A DNA stretch of 64,000 nt from Euglena gracilis. Its lineage: Eukaryota; Euglenida; Euglenophyceae; Euglenales. Below are positions 1-12,249 of this stretch, one piece after another (the first letter of the stretch is position 1; each line of letters opens with the position of its first letter). The notes beneath the pieces are model-generated. The model searched no databases and had not been told where the DNA came from. It was given only the letters and a program-made list of their open reading frames with translations. The position numbers were made by a program, and so were the translations under genes. The stretch is from assembly GCA_039621445.1 (NCBI GenBank), contig CP154956.1, positions 69,247,649-69,311,648 on the forward strand, in the 5' to 3' direction.

Positions 1-210
1 GCAGACTCAGGTCAGAGTCTGCGTTTAAGACGCAGTTCTTGATATAGAGATTGAAAAAAGAAAAAAGCATTCCGAAAAAGAAAGGCAAAAGGTTGGTCGA
101 CATTAACGGATTTCAGGCTGAAACTGACAATGTCCCAAAACGGAACAAAAAGGCATTCAAAAAAGGAAACAAAACGTTGGTCGATTTCCAAGACATCGGA
201 AACCGTTTAT

Positions 211-366
211 GTCAGTCGATTTCCATTCAGGCGCCCGTTTATGTCAGTCGATTTCCATTCAGGCGCCCGTTTATGTCAGTCGATTTCCATTCAGGCGCCC
301 GTTTATGTCGGTCGATTTCCATTCAGGCGCCGTTTATGTCAGTCGATTTCCATTCAGGCGCCCGTT
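211..366. repeat. Minisatellite, about 32-bp unit x5
   Basis: Five near-identical direct copies of a unit containing GTCAGTCGATTTCCATTC followed by AGGCGCCCG. One copy has GTCGGTCG and one lacks a C, which shifts the reading frame. The short open frames here are artefacts of the repeat. Confidence 0.9.
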
Positions 367-465
367 AATGGGCCAAAAACCACTTTTTTGACCATATTTC
401 CGTCCAGGCGGTTCGGTCGAATGAATATCAAGACAGGCGTCGGGCCCAGACAAAATAGGTTTTAG

Positions 466-569
466 AAAAATCGACCGACACTAACAGATTCAGCAGGGGC
501 GCCGGGCGGCTCGCTTCGCTCGCTCGCGCCCGGCGCCCCTGCTGAATCTGTTAGTGTCGGTCGATTTTT
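466..569. repeat. Long perfect hairpin (foldback)
   Basis: Arms of about 43 bp starting AAAAATCGACCGACACTAAC, near-perfect reverse complements, around a short loop made of CGCT steps. The inner stem is GC-rich (GGGGCGCCGGGCG). Same architecture as the hairpins near 10.9, 18.9, 28.3 and 30.5 kb. Confidence 0.9.
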
Positions 570-3500
570 GTATAAAAAAAAAAAGTAAGAACTCGGGAGG
601 GGGGTGCTTAGACAAGGGGACAAGGAGGTACGGAACTATGAAAGACATGTCAGTTTTTTCAAAAAAAATTCAAAAATGAAAAACAAATGGCAAAAATGGC
701 CAAAAATGCGAAAAACTGGGCAAATCACGAAACATTGTGCCAAAAGGCAAAAAAAAGTGCACAAGGAAAACTGCAAACATGAGAATAATGCGAAACGCAT
801 TCCCCCCTGGTTTGTTCCTCGTTTTGCAAAAAAAAATATGTGATAACACATTGCTATTTGATCTCCAAACAGCGCCGCGAGATGAGGGCAGGAGATTTGC
901 ATCAAAGATGGGAAAATAAGACCTCAATTTTGTGTCCTTGGGCATCAAAGATATAAGCAGTGCAACCCTCCCCCCTGAATTTATAAAAATGCCTTGATTC
1001 GAATGCAAAAAAATACACCCCCCACCGTGGAAGCGGCGACAGGTGAGGTGGCTGACCAACCAAAGGACGACCACCTCCAGGGAAAGCAAAACGAGTGCAT
1101 CCGGGGATGGTTTGTTTGGTGGCCACAAACCAGACAAAAACTGATTCTTGGCATTTTTTCTTTGTTTCCCCAAGCATCATGAAAAATGCTATTTTCGTCA
1201 AATTTTGCAAAATTTGTTTTGTCAAGGGTATTTGGGTCATTTTGGGGGGTTCGATTTTGACCAACAATTCCTTTACCTACTAAACCCCCATTCAGAGACC
1301 AAGCAAACGTGCAAAGCTTGGGGGTTTATAAATGGGGGGTATTATGGGAGGGCATATCATATTTTTTTTGATGTTTCGTGCAACACCAAAAAATTGTCAA
1401 AGAAGGTAAAAAAAATGTGTCCCCTCAGACACCACCTTCCTTCATGGCCTCTTCCCTGGAATCTTCTGGGGGAAAAAAGATCAAAGACAAAGAAACGAGG
1501 ATAAATTGTGACTAGCCACTAATTTAACTGGTGCGAAATCTGCAACCTTATAAAACTATTGCGATCATTGAGCATTCAGAACGTGTCGGAAACCATGTCG
1601 AAAAGTTCGAAAAGCAATGCTGGAAACAGTCAGTCCCTTCCAGCTTGTTGGGGTTGCACCCGGAAGGCCTCTCAATTTTTTTGGCAGCCCAATCCCTTTG
1701 GAACAACTCTTTCCATAGTTGTGTTTTTCAAAAAAAAAATACCAAATTGAAGGCACCAGCTGAAAAATTATCTGAAAAAAAAAGAACTCACGAAGGTTTA
1801 AAGCAAAAAAACAATAATTAAATAAATGAAATAAATTATAAAATAATAAATAACTCAAAACACACCGAATCTTTCTCAATATCTTCCTTGCTTGGGAGGG
1901 ATCCTTCAGGAGGCCAAAATTGCGGAATCAGTGATGCCTGCGACGCACGAGGGGACGCATGGCACAGAAAACACCCAAAACACGTTTTGATTTCACGGAG
2001 AAAAAACTGGGGAAAACTGCTTCTTTTTAAGGGAAATGCACGGCCCCCATGCTGCCATTACCTAACCCTCCCAAAATAACCTCCCCCCAAATATGACCCC
2101 CCACCCCGGCTGGAAAAAAAAACGCCCAAAAATGACCCCACCTAATTTAAAGCCCCTATCATGAAGATGGCAAGAAGCACCAGGGACATTGAGAAAATTT
2201 AAAACATTTGAAAAAAATTATGCAAACCCCCTGCTTTTAAAAATGACGAACTCCCAAGTAACAATCAGGACAAAATCGAGGGACTCATATCTTGGGAAAG
2301 AGCTGAAATTTTTTAAATATGTTTGCCCGTATGTTTTCCCACTGCAGATTCATTTCTGGAAATTTTTGCAAAAATACCTCCGTGACTGTCCCTGTCAACC
2401 CCCCCATCAAAAACTCAAAGCAACAAAAAAAGTGGTTCCCATGAAACTGCAATTTAACCATGATCACAACCGCACTGTGAACAGTCATCAAACATATTTA
2501 TTGGACCATGGTAGACAAATTTGTTGGCTCCTGCCAAGGCAGGAAATTTCGTGGCCATAGGTCTGTGCTACAGAACCTTTTGGCTCAAAAAGCCATGGCG
2601 GGTGCTGAAATGAAACAAACTTCCACAAAGCATTGCTTTTTTCCTGCATTCTTTGAAGGATTGGGAAATGATTTCAACGTGGAGAATAATGCATATTGGT
2701 GCTGTTTTCCCTGGTCAAATTTCGTTCTTTCCCCCTTTTCATTTGGCCAATGAATTGCACATTCTAAATCAGCATGTTTCACAACAAAAGAATCCCCAGA
2801 GCCCCATGGAAAGAAGCTCTGGGCGAAATTACAACAGAAAAAACATGCATTCAAGGATTTAACTGTTGAAACCATTTTTGGTATTTGACTGATGATGGTG
2901 CAATTTTTGGCCAACCCCATATTGGGGTTTGCATATACTGAAAAAAAATATGGCAAATTGCGTCCATTGGCTGTCAGGCTTTCCTCTTTCATTCCCAGGA
3001 GGACATCAAACATCAAACGCGGTGATAAATGCAGGCTAACATTGATGCAGGGTGGACAAATTTGGCAAATGAGTGTTTTGGGGCCTGAGTGGTCTGAAAG
3101 AAGAAATTTGCTGAAAGTCAGAAATTCTCAAAAATAACCCTCAAAACTTGAAATATTCCCATTCTGTCTTTCACACCATCCCTGAAAATCTCACTTTCCG
3201 TAATTTTTGTGTAAACCACTCCACACATGGTGTGTAATGCCTACACAAAAAACGAGTAACTTTCACAGGTGGGAATCTTCAAAGAAAGTTTTCAAGTGAC
3301 ACCGTTGGTGGGCGCTCTGGCGGGGGTGAGGGCAACGGGAATACGCCAGAGCGTGGGCGAGTCGGCGACAATCTGGTGGGTGACAGTTGCCCAGTTGACG
3401 TTGGGGCAGCTGTGAAGGGGTGTGAGGGCAAAAAAACACACAAAATGGCTCATATTGCATGATCTCACGTGAATAAAGTTCTCATCATGGCTTTTTCCCC

Positions 3501-6500
3501 ATGAAGGATGCACGTGTACTTGTGCCTGGGGGCTTCCCCCCATTATCAGTCTTGCCTGATATTTTTGTGCTTTTTTGTTTGTTTTGTTTCGATTTGGGTG
3601 GTGCAGCGGTGGTTGGATCGGACCTTTTGCAGGAGATGACATGCGATGGGGGGGGGGGCTCCGTGTCAGGTCTCCAAAGAAAAAAAACCAGTGGGGACAG
3701 GGCTCTTGCAATTGCAACAACATAAATGGGGTTTTGGTGGATGAGGGTGATCTTTAACCAAATGGAAAAAAAACACTGTTCCTCGCATTCAAAAAATCAC
3801 AAAAAATGGGTAAAAAGGTCAATATTTCTTGGTTAAAGCAGGTAAACAGCGGGAAAAATGGCATTGATTGCCGGATCCTTGGGCCATCGACAAAGAGCCG
3901 AAACATCAAATTATTCAAGTTGCTGGCCCTTGGTCCAAGGGCGGTCATCAAGGGGTGGTCCTCGATGGGAAAAAATAAAACGGTCCTGTCCCTTATGGAC
4001 GGGAAAGGAGAAGAGGAATCGAAATAGAGGAGAAACCTTCAGATAACATTGGGTGTGTCCGATGACCATGGGGTGAAAGAGGTGCTGGAGCTGGGACAGG
4101 GATTCTTTGCACAGCTCACCTGTTTTGTCACAACAAAATCACATGAAATGTGATTGCACATATTTTCACCTCAACTTCATGAAACGAGTTGAAATAATGA
4201 GAAACCGCGTTTTTCAACTCCATTTGGAGCCTCCAAACAGTAGACTGGGGGGGGGGGGCACTGGCTAGTCGATCGAATAGGTAGTTGCCCCATCGACTAG
4301 TCAACCGAAAAGTCGGCTGACTGCCACTCCATGGCGGTTACCCGTTTTTATCCCGTTTTATCCCAATGTAACAAAACGACGTATGCAACACAAAAGATTC
4401 TTTTATTTTGGGGCTCTCTGAACAATTGCACACAAAAAAAATTGAAAATCTTTCGACTGACTTGGTGAACAAGCCAATACCCCCCACACTTCCCCGATTT
4501 GGAAATTCAACAGCTCCAAAAACAGTGGCGCCAGGGTATAATTTTCAGAAACAAAGAATTCCTTGTGGCCCCAGGGAAGAGAATGATGGTTTGGGTGAAG
4601 ACGGAGGGGACTGAACTTTTGGCTTCATCCGGTCCCACTCATCCACCACCCTGAGCTGCAAAGGGAGAAGAGATGCGAGTGAGCAATTGTTGGATTCCAG
4701 ATGTGCCGCGTTCTTTTGGCCCCTCAAGTGCCTTCAGGCTTCAGGCAACAATTTGGTGGGGGAGTGAACCCACTCCCTAAACACTGTCAGGTGTCCTGAT
4801 GGGACACTTTTGCACACAAAAAAATATTTCAACCTTTATACCCCAAAGGAGGCAGTTAGGGCCACCTGTTAAAATGGGCCAGAAAAGGAAAAACTTGAAA
4901 ATAAAAACCCCGAGGCTTTGCAACAGATGGAGATGGGGGGCGCTCCAAAATATCTGGAGGGCCAAACACTGGGGCGGAGCCATTGGGGGGGTCAGGGTTC
5001 GATATAAGGACAGGTTGGGGGGGGGGTGGTCCGGACCCCCCCTGCGGGCCAGGAGGGGGGGATGGGGGGGGACACCCCCCCTACCTAAACAGTTGCGCGG
5101 TCTGGGTGACCGAAATTTTTTTACCCCCCAAAACGACCAAAAGTGCCATTTTGGGTACTTTTTGAGCAAAAATGTATCAAAAATGCAAAAAAATTTTCGG
5201 CACGAAGTGCCGGAGGAAAAAATTGACCCTTTTTTGGGGGGGGGGTCTGGACCCCCCTGGCAGGTGGGGGGGTGGTCCGGACCCCCCCCCCCCCTGCGGG
5301 CCAGGAGGGGGGGTCACCCCCCACCTAAACCATGTACGCCCTCCTTACACCAAACCCTGGGGGGGGTTATTCACCCGGAGAAATGAACAAATAACAGCGC
5401 AACAGTTCGGCACAATTGATGTTGGGCAAAGAAACAAGATTTCATCAAAGGAGAAAAGCAAAGGTGCAACAGAAGGCGTTGATTTCATCCACAACACACC
5501 TTTTGGTTTGCCAGAGGTGAGAAGTCAGAGAAGTGCACTTGAGCATCCAACCCTGTGATGGTGACGGCGAGACATTTGAAATGTTTACACAATGGTGCCA
5601 CAACGCCAAACCCTCATAATAATCAAGAATTCATGTTGTGTTATTGGAAGTTATTCGAAAGAAAAGATTGGCCAAAAAACCTGGTGGTGGAATAAATTTT
5701 TAGGTCGCATCTGGGGGGCACGGGAAGACTTTGAGGACGACTGGTGAACCCTCCAACGAAATAAAAAAAAATACGGAGTCAAGAAATAAATAACAGCAGT
5801 GGTTCAGTTGATGTGTGTGATTGGGTCCTTCTTGTTTGGGTTTGTCAGCATCCTTTGTCTGTTTGTTGAACCAAGGTGTTTTTCACCATTTGGTCTGGGT
5901 CTTATTTTTGGCTTTTTTTCTCCCCCAAAAACGTCATTTCTTCAGGGTTCCAAAACCAACAGAAATTGTCGGGCTTAGCATCAGGTTTCAAATTGGTGCA
6001 AACTGAGATTCCGCGGGGTGTTTGTGTTTTTTTTTAAAAAAAGCCAAAGTATCACAATTTTCATCATGTTTTTGTGCCTAAAGTCAGGGCTTTCGGTAAT
6101 ATTCCAAAGAAGTTTCTCACCGTCCCGGGGTGTCACGCCCTGCCAGTGATTGTTTTGCTTATTGCACAACACTTGGGCCTTGGAAGGAACAGGGTTAGGA
6201 TTGGGATTGTTCAAAGTCTGAAGTTGAAAAAACTCTGGAATTAAGCCCAAATTTTGGGTGGGTCCATCCACCCAAAAACATCCATTGGGTGGTGCTACAA
6301 ACTTTACCCCCCCCCCAAGAGGCTCCCCGCCAAGCCGATGGGCCAAAAAAGATGGGAAAAATCCATTTTTTTTTTGCCCAAACGAGTTTTGTGGCCTCCC
6401 GGACCTGGAAAAAACTGTTTTTGAGCCCAAAATTTTCAACCCCCCATCACCCGTTTTTGGCCCAAAACCCATGCAGGTCATTTCCGGGTCAAAAAAAGTC

Positions 6501-8360
6501 GGAAAAAAAGAGGCCCAAAACCATGTTTTTTTGGGCCTCCTGGAACCAAAAAAGCTACGATGCCCCCCCATATAAGACCACGTAAGACCCCCCCCCCGGT
6601 TGGCCTAGACCGACCCCCCATATACCATGGCCCCCCCCCCCAAGCTCGTTGTCCCCAGGACCCTTTACGGTTTAATGGGAACACTGGGAACAGCTCGGGG
6701 TTTCCCAAATTCCCCTATTCCCATACCCGACCCTCAGGCAACCCAAAAGGGGTCATTTTGGCAACGTTTGCAAAAAATGGTCAATGGTCAATTTGCAACA
6801 TGGATTCTGAACTGCGGGATTGATGGGCAACATGGCAGCAGAAGTGCGAGATTTGCCAATTCCGATTGGCGGCCAATTTGTGTCAAAGTCGCCCAAAGCT
6901 GTCCCAAACATGGTATTTGGGGCGAAATTGGCCGTCCTCAAATGCCGGTTCAGGCATGAACCCAGAAACAGTTTGACGCCCGAACTGGCACCTTGGACAC
7001 AGTTTCTCGGATATGGAAAAGCACCTTTTCTCTTTGCACAGGTGACAGCATGGGTCGACACAAGAAAATTCAACTTTTTTCTGCCACAATTTGGTGCCAT
7101 GACGTTGTGGGGGCGGCTCCCAATGCGACTGCTCTGACCCCCCTGGTGACCCCCTGTGACCGCTTGTGGGAAAACAGCTGGCGCCCTCTATTGGGGGGGG
7201 TTCGGGGCGCGAGGAGGGAGGGGACTGTGGGACATCATGGAGGGGTTCCAAAGGCACACTGAAATTCTCCAGTGGCGGTGGCAGAGGTCCTCTCATCGTT
7301 GTCTTTGCAGTTTCGCCAACTTTGGAAGCTGGGGTGTGAATGACATAAAAGTACGTTCAAAAAAAAACAAAACAAACAGTGCACACCACTTCCATCCTGG
7401 AGGATGATCCCATTGAGAAGATCTTGGGTTTCAGGGAGAGTGAGCCAGGTTATGAACAATTCACTTAATTTCTTCCTTGCTGGCTGGACATTGAACGCAC
7501 GGGTTCGTTTTTGGGCCATCAGTAAAAGGTATCGCTGTGAAAGGTGCAAAAACAATCAAAGGATTGGAAGAAGGATTGGGGAGTTGCTGGAATGATTGTG
7601 TTCATTCTTTGATCTCTTATGCTGGACCACCAGAATTTGTCTCGCGTTCCAAAGAATACTTTGGATGTGTGTGGACAAATTAAAGAAGAAATGATTGGGT
7701 TTGAAAGAGTTTAAATAAGTTCATTTATCAGTCAATAATTTATGTTCGAACCTCACGTTGAAGGCATGAAAAATTGTCACCGCCTTCATGTGGTCACTGG
7801 GTAATAGCTACCTGATCGCGGGCATCTCCGCCCTTTGCGCTACTGCAGAGGGGCGAACCGAATCCGAAATGTTCGGATGGGGAGGGCTATGTATCAGTGG
7901 GTGTGCGCGTAAGGAAGGTTAAGGGGGCAGGAAGGGAAAGGTGCAGCAGAGGAGGACTGAGAGGACGGATGTGGAGGGGAAAGTTAACAGGGTAAACGAG
8001 GATGGGCGCGACCCATGCTGAGCAGGGGTAATCCCAATGTACAGGTACAGGTCCTTGCGGGATGGGTGGGACCCTAGAGGGGATGGAGAGGGTCGGAGGA
8101 GGTAGGGCAAGCCGACTGTCCAGCAGAGCAAGGTGGGCGGCGAGGATGGTCGGCCAGGGGGAAAGGCCCTCAGAAGGCGTCCGTTGTATGACCGAGCTCC
8201 TTGGTAATGAGCAGGGCGCCAAGCTGTGCTGCAATTCCAGAGAACAAAGCCAAAGAGAGGCCTTGCTGTAACTCATTTTAGGAAAGCACTGCGAGCCCCC
8301 CCCCCCCCCGAGGCTGTGGCCCCAAGGCGCCAACGAAGTTCTTCCCACACCTTCCGGCTA
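570..8360. other. Gene-poor stretch, no recognisable gene
   Basis: AT-rich sequence full of A, T, G and C homopolymers. Open frames are short and match no family I know. Local structure: C/G-tract palindromes near 4980-5340, an ATATAAGACC/GGTCTTATAT-type C-tract segment near 6560-6640, and a dispersed motif (ATTCTTTTATTTTGGGGC) near 4395. A GC-rich, stop-free patch at 3299-3415 (plus) could be an isolated exon, but nothing identifies it. Confidence 0.5.
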
Positions 8361-8720
8361 TCACCGCCGAAGGAGCTCCAAACACTGAGGATCAGTGGCT
8401 CCACGTGCCAAACAGCGCGCTCCGTCCTTAGTGGTTTTCCGGTTTGCACAGTTGCGGAGTAGATCCCATGAGGCGGATAGGCTCCAGGCCGCGCTCGGCG
8501 GAGGGGTGATTGACGCCCACATCAATAGCTCAAGATGTCGCTCCAGACAAGTGGGGTTGGGTTCCCCACCGCCCTCTTCCCTAGGCCGGATGCGGGAGGA
8601 TTTTCCCGGGCCCAGATTTTGTTCTACATCCCCACATGTGAGAATGCTTCCCCTTCCTTGCCGAACGTCCCTGTGGGACTTGAATCCTGTGCTAGTGTGC
8701 ATTATCACTGGAAATTTGTT
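8361..8720 (-). other. Stop-free segment with 2A-like motif, possible retroelement remnant
   Basis: The minus strand is open through this stretch and encodes ILTCGDVEQNLGPGK. This resembles the 2A / DVExNPGP motif seen near the start of some non-LTR retrotransposon proteins, including those of trypanosomes, but the first Pro of NPGP is Leu here. No reverse transcriptase motif was seen nearby, so at best this is a decayed fragment. The match could be chance. Confidence 0.3.
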
Positions 8721-8895
8721 GAGTCCTGGGGCAAAACTTGACAGCATTATTACAAAAGCTTTGGGCCCTGGGGCCACGTCTCTGAAAGACTTTTCTGTGC
8801 CCATTTTGGCTTGAAATGTGTTGAGCCCTGGGGCAAAATTTGACAGCATCATGGCAAAAGCCTTGGGCCCTGGGGCCACATCTCTGAAACCGTGT
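8695..8895. repeat. Repeated unit with TTGAGCCCTGGGGCAAAA
   Basis: Two direct copies of a unit running TGTTGAGYCCTGGGGCAAAA to GGGCCCTGGGGCCAC and CTCTGAAA, with a third at 9497-9572. The third lies beyond the hAT-like element at 9004-9432, which therefore splits an older array. Confidence 0.75.
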
Positions 8896-9003
8896 TCAGT
8901 CCACAATGTACACCGGCCGTGAAAACCGTGTTAGCGTGGTGTACACGTGGACATCCACGTGTACACGTGGTGTACATGTGATCTAAACACGTGTACACCA
9001 TGG

Positions 9004-9432
9004 CATAGCTGGCACTTCGTTTAAAACGAAGTCAAAAAAAAAAACACGTTTTTTTAAAAAAACATGTTTTTTTAAAAACAAAAAAAACGCCATTGAGGGT
9101 CCAGGGCAAAAAAAAATTTTGCCTTTAATTTTAGCTTTTTTTTGCCCATCCTCAGGCAGAGAAAGACACCAAATTTGGGATGTTTCAAGTTGAAACATCC
9201 CAAAATGGCAGAAAAATGCCCTATTTTGACCATTCTTGTTGAAGACAATCAAAAGTATTGGTTTTCAAGTCATTTGAGCTAAGATTGGTTCACCCTTGCG
9301 ATCAAAGGCAAAATTTGGACCATCATTTTCCCCTTTGTTTTTTTTGCCGTTTTTTTTTGCCTGTTTTTTTTAATAAAAAACAAAAAACAAAATGTTTTTT
9401 TTTAAAAAAAAAACAAAAAAAAGCCAGCTATG
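9004..9432. mobile_element. hAT-like miniature element, copy 1 (8-bp TSD)
   Basis: A 429-bp element with terminal inverted repeats CATAGCTGGC / GCCAGCTATG. It is flanked by a perfect 8-bp direct repeat CACCATGG (8996-9003 and 9433-9440). The target was the centre of a palindrome (GTGTACACCATGGTGTACAC). An 8-bp duplication is typical of hAT transposons. The interior is A/T homopolymers with no coding capacity, so it is non-autonomous. About 95% identical by eye to 11787-12210. Confidence 0.85.
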
Positions 9433-9576
9433 CACCATGGTGTACACGTGGACTGATCACGTGTACACCAGGTGTACACGTGGAGTTTTGGCTCGAAATG
9501 TGTTGAGCCCTGGGGCAAAATCTGGGAGCATCATGGCAAAAGTCTGGGGCCCTGGGGCCACCTCTCTGAAATGTTT

Positions 9577-10887
9577 GTAACCGTGAATAGAGGCCCGGCG
9601 CCTGCCCTGTTTTTCGTGGGTGTGAACACGGAAAACAGGGCATATTTTCAATTCACGAAAATATGCCCTGTTTTTCGTGAATACCTATTCACGAAAAACA
9701 GGGCATATTTTCGTGAATAGGAATTTTACTGAAATGAAACCCAAAAACCTGTCAATCCCATCAATCGAAAGCTCTTCTCAAGGGCTTTTTACAGATGGCC
9801 ACAGGAATCAGCAATACTGCACACAGCGCTTATTTTCAGCGATCGTGTATTCCAAATTTTGACATCCTAATTTGTGAAATCCCACACCTGAGGTGCCATA
9901 CAGCATATCAATTGAAAGCTTTCCCCATGATCTTTCGTTTGGTACCCTCAGAACTCAGCCACACTGCACAGCGCCCTAAAAATTGCCAATCGCAATGTTC
10001 CGACCCTTTTCGCAAATTCCAAAACCCACTGTTCACCTGCCATGTTGCCCCTTGATCAATAGCCCTTCTCGAGGGCTTTCAGCAGATGGCCTTAGATTTC
10101 AGCCGTGCTGCATGGTACTCCATTTCAGAAATTCGCCAAATTTGACCAAATGGAAAGTGTTGCACAAAATCCCCCAATTTCTGACCAAATACCCCCCAAA
10201 AGCTGCTCAGATATGATTATATGGTTGCCACATGTCTAAAACCCATTTTGGACACTTTTTGGCACTTTTCATTTTGGGTCCCCTGGACGCCGTCTTCCCG
10301 CCCGAACCAACGTGACCAGCATTGGACGCCGGTTCGCGCTTGAAGCCAGAGCCCCAATACACAGTTTTGGGGGTTGTGGCAACATTCGGTCCATGGCGTT
10401 TGCGGCTTTCTTCGCCATTTTTGCAAGAACAGACTGAGGAACAACACAAGCAATGTGGATAAAATACCGACCCTCTGTGATCCGTTAGGCTCTAAAGCGA
10501 ATATCGGCGTCAGGCCAAGCATTGTGGGGGCCTTTGGGGGGGACCGTGCGCCTTCGGCGCCCAGTCCCCCCCCCCCCAAAGTGCCCCCCAATTACTTGGC
10601 CCAACGCCCATTTCTCGTTTTCCAGGACCAGCGGTGCCATGTGGGTATGATTCGGGTCATTTGGACACCATTTCCAAAGACCTGTTTCTATTCACAAAAA
10701 ACAGGGCATATTTTCAATTCACAAAAATATGTCGTGTTGTTTGGGAAAAGATATGCACGAAAAACAGGGCATATTTTTGTAAATAGGATTTTTGAGTGAA
10801 AAATGACAAAAAAAATGCCCGAAAACCTGGCGTGAAGCACACCCACGAAAAACAGGGCAGGCGCCGGGCCTTTCTATTCACGGTTAC
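9577..10887. mobile_element. TIR element of the GTAACCG family (E1)
   Basis: A 1.3-kb segment bounded by inverted repeats of about 45 bp. The left end begins GTAACCGTGAATAGAGG, then CCCGGCGCCTGCCCTG; the right end is its complement, finishing CACGGTTAC. The interior has further inverted copies of an ATATGCCCTGTTTTTCGTG unit and a poly-C/poly-G block with GCGCCTTCGGCGC. No transposase was seen. Related copies: 17943-18826 and 28013-28257. Each is followed within about 10 bp by a long hairpin. Confidence 0.8.
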
Positions 10888-10889
10888 AG

Positions 10890-10997
10890 AAAAATTGTGG
10901 GCTATAACCCGTATTCAGGCCGTATAACGGGTCAAGGGCGCCTGCGGCGCCCTTGACCCGTTATACGGCCTGAATACGGGTTATGCCCACAATTTTT
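10890..10997. repeat. Long perfect hairpin
   Basis: Arms of about 50 bp: AAAAATTGTGGG, then ATAACCCGTATTCAGGCC, and their complements. The centre is GGGCGCCTGCGGCGCCC. Same family as 18828-18936 and, more distantly, 30429-30525. Confidence 0.9.
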
Positions 10998-11023
10998 ATA
11001 TAAGAAGGCCCTGGGGCCATACC

Positions 11024-11091
11024 ATGCCCCCCCCCCCATATAAGACCCCTCGGCCAAAATCCTAGGGGGGGGGTCTTATATGGGGGGGGGT
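11024..11091. repeat. Poly-C/poly-G palindrome (ATATAAGACC type)
   Basis: C10-ATATAAGACC … GGTCTTATAT-G8, with an internal G run. Pieces of the same type occur near 6560, 17880 and 18945, each next to other repeats. Confidence 0.75.
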
Positions 11092-11389
11092 CGCTGAGCT
11101 CTTATCCCTTTATGGGTAAGAGCGAAGCTTACCCCTGGGGGAAACCCCCCCCCGAACCCCCCCCCCTCCCCCCCCCCCCTCGGGGCCACCTCGGGAACCG
11201 GCGGATTATCACCATGATCCCGGCCCCGTTCCCGAAATTTTTTTTTTCAGTCACGAGCGACTGGATTCCTAGTTTCCGAATCACCTGGGTTTGACCCCCA
11301 ACTCCCCGCCAGGCCCGAGTTATTCACGCGCGAAGGGGTCCAAACTGGGTAGGATTCGCCAACCCCCCTGGATAAGCCCCCCCCCTTTG

Positions 11390-11780
11390 GACGGCCAAAA
11401 AATGTCAATTTTCAAAATATCTCCAAAATGAAGCCAAACCAAAGGAAATGTCCGGAGACCTAATTTGAAGCCCTTGGAACGCCCTATCTACCGGTATTTT
11501 GATTTCCCCGCAACTCCCCGCCTAGCCCGAGATACGGCCGTTTTCGGCGCAGACGGCCGTTTTGTACACTTTTCCCTCTGTTCGACTTAGCCGTTTTCGG
11601 GGGGTGGGGGGTCAAAAAATCGATGTTTTCAAAATTTCTCGAAAATGATGCAAAATCAAAGGAAATGTCCAGAGACCTAAATTGAAGCCCTTGGAACGCT
11701 CTATGTACTGTAATTTTGGTTTCCCCGCAACTCACCGCCCAGCCCGAGATACGGCCGTTTTTTGGCCAATTTGGGCCATT
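11390..11780. repeat. Diverged 230-bp direct duplication
   Basis: Two copies of a unit containing AAATGTCCRGAGACCTAA, GCCCTTGGAACGC, TTTCCCCGCAACTC and GCCCGAGATACGGCCG. Similar wording (AGCCCGAGATACG) recurs near 25200, suggesting an old dispersed family. No gene seen. Confidence 0.65.
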
Positions 11781-11786
11781 TCAAGC

Positions 11787-12210
11787 CATAGCTGGCACTT
11801 CGTTTAAAACAAAGTCAAAAAAAACACGTTTTTTTTAAAAAAAACATGTTTTTTTAAAAAAAACAAAAAAAACGCCATTGAGGGTCCAGGGCAAAAAAAA
11901 ATTTTTGCCTTTAATTTTAGCTTTTTTGCCCATCCTCGGTCAGAGAAAGACACCAAATTTGGGATGTTTCAAGTTGAAACATCCCAAAATGGCAGAAAAA
12001 TGCCCTATTTTGACCATTCTTGTTGAAGACAATCAAAAGTATTGGTTTTCAAGTCATTTGAGCTAAGATTGGTTCACCCTTGTGATCAAAGGCAAAATTT
12101 GGACCATCATTTTCCCCTTTGTTTTTTTTGCCGTTTTTTTTGCCCGTTTTTTTTAATAAAAAACAAAAAAAACGTTTTTTTTAAAAAAAACAAAAAAAAC
12201 GCCAGCTATG
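11787..12210. mobile_element. hAT-like miniature element, copy 2 (8-bp TSD)
   Basis: A 424-bp near-identical copy of 9004-9432 with the same TIRs (CATAGCTGGC / GCCAGCTATG). It is flanked by a different perfect 8-bp duplication, TTTCAAGC (11779-11786 and 12211-12218). Two copies with different exact 8-bp TSDs establish the element ends. Confidence 0.9.
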
Positions 12211-12249
12211 TTTCAAGCCATTTTGTACACTTTTCCCTCTGTTCGACTT

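Noticed and set aside
211-366. A CRISPR array
   Set aside because: The units are adjacent tandem repeats without unique spacers, in a eukaryotic context.
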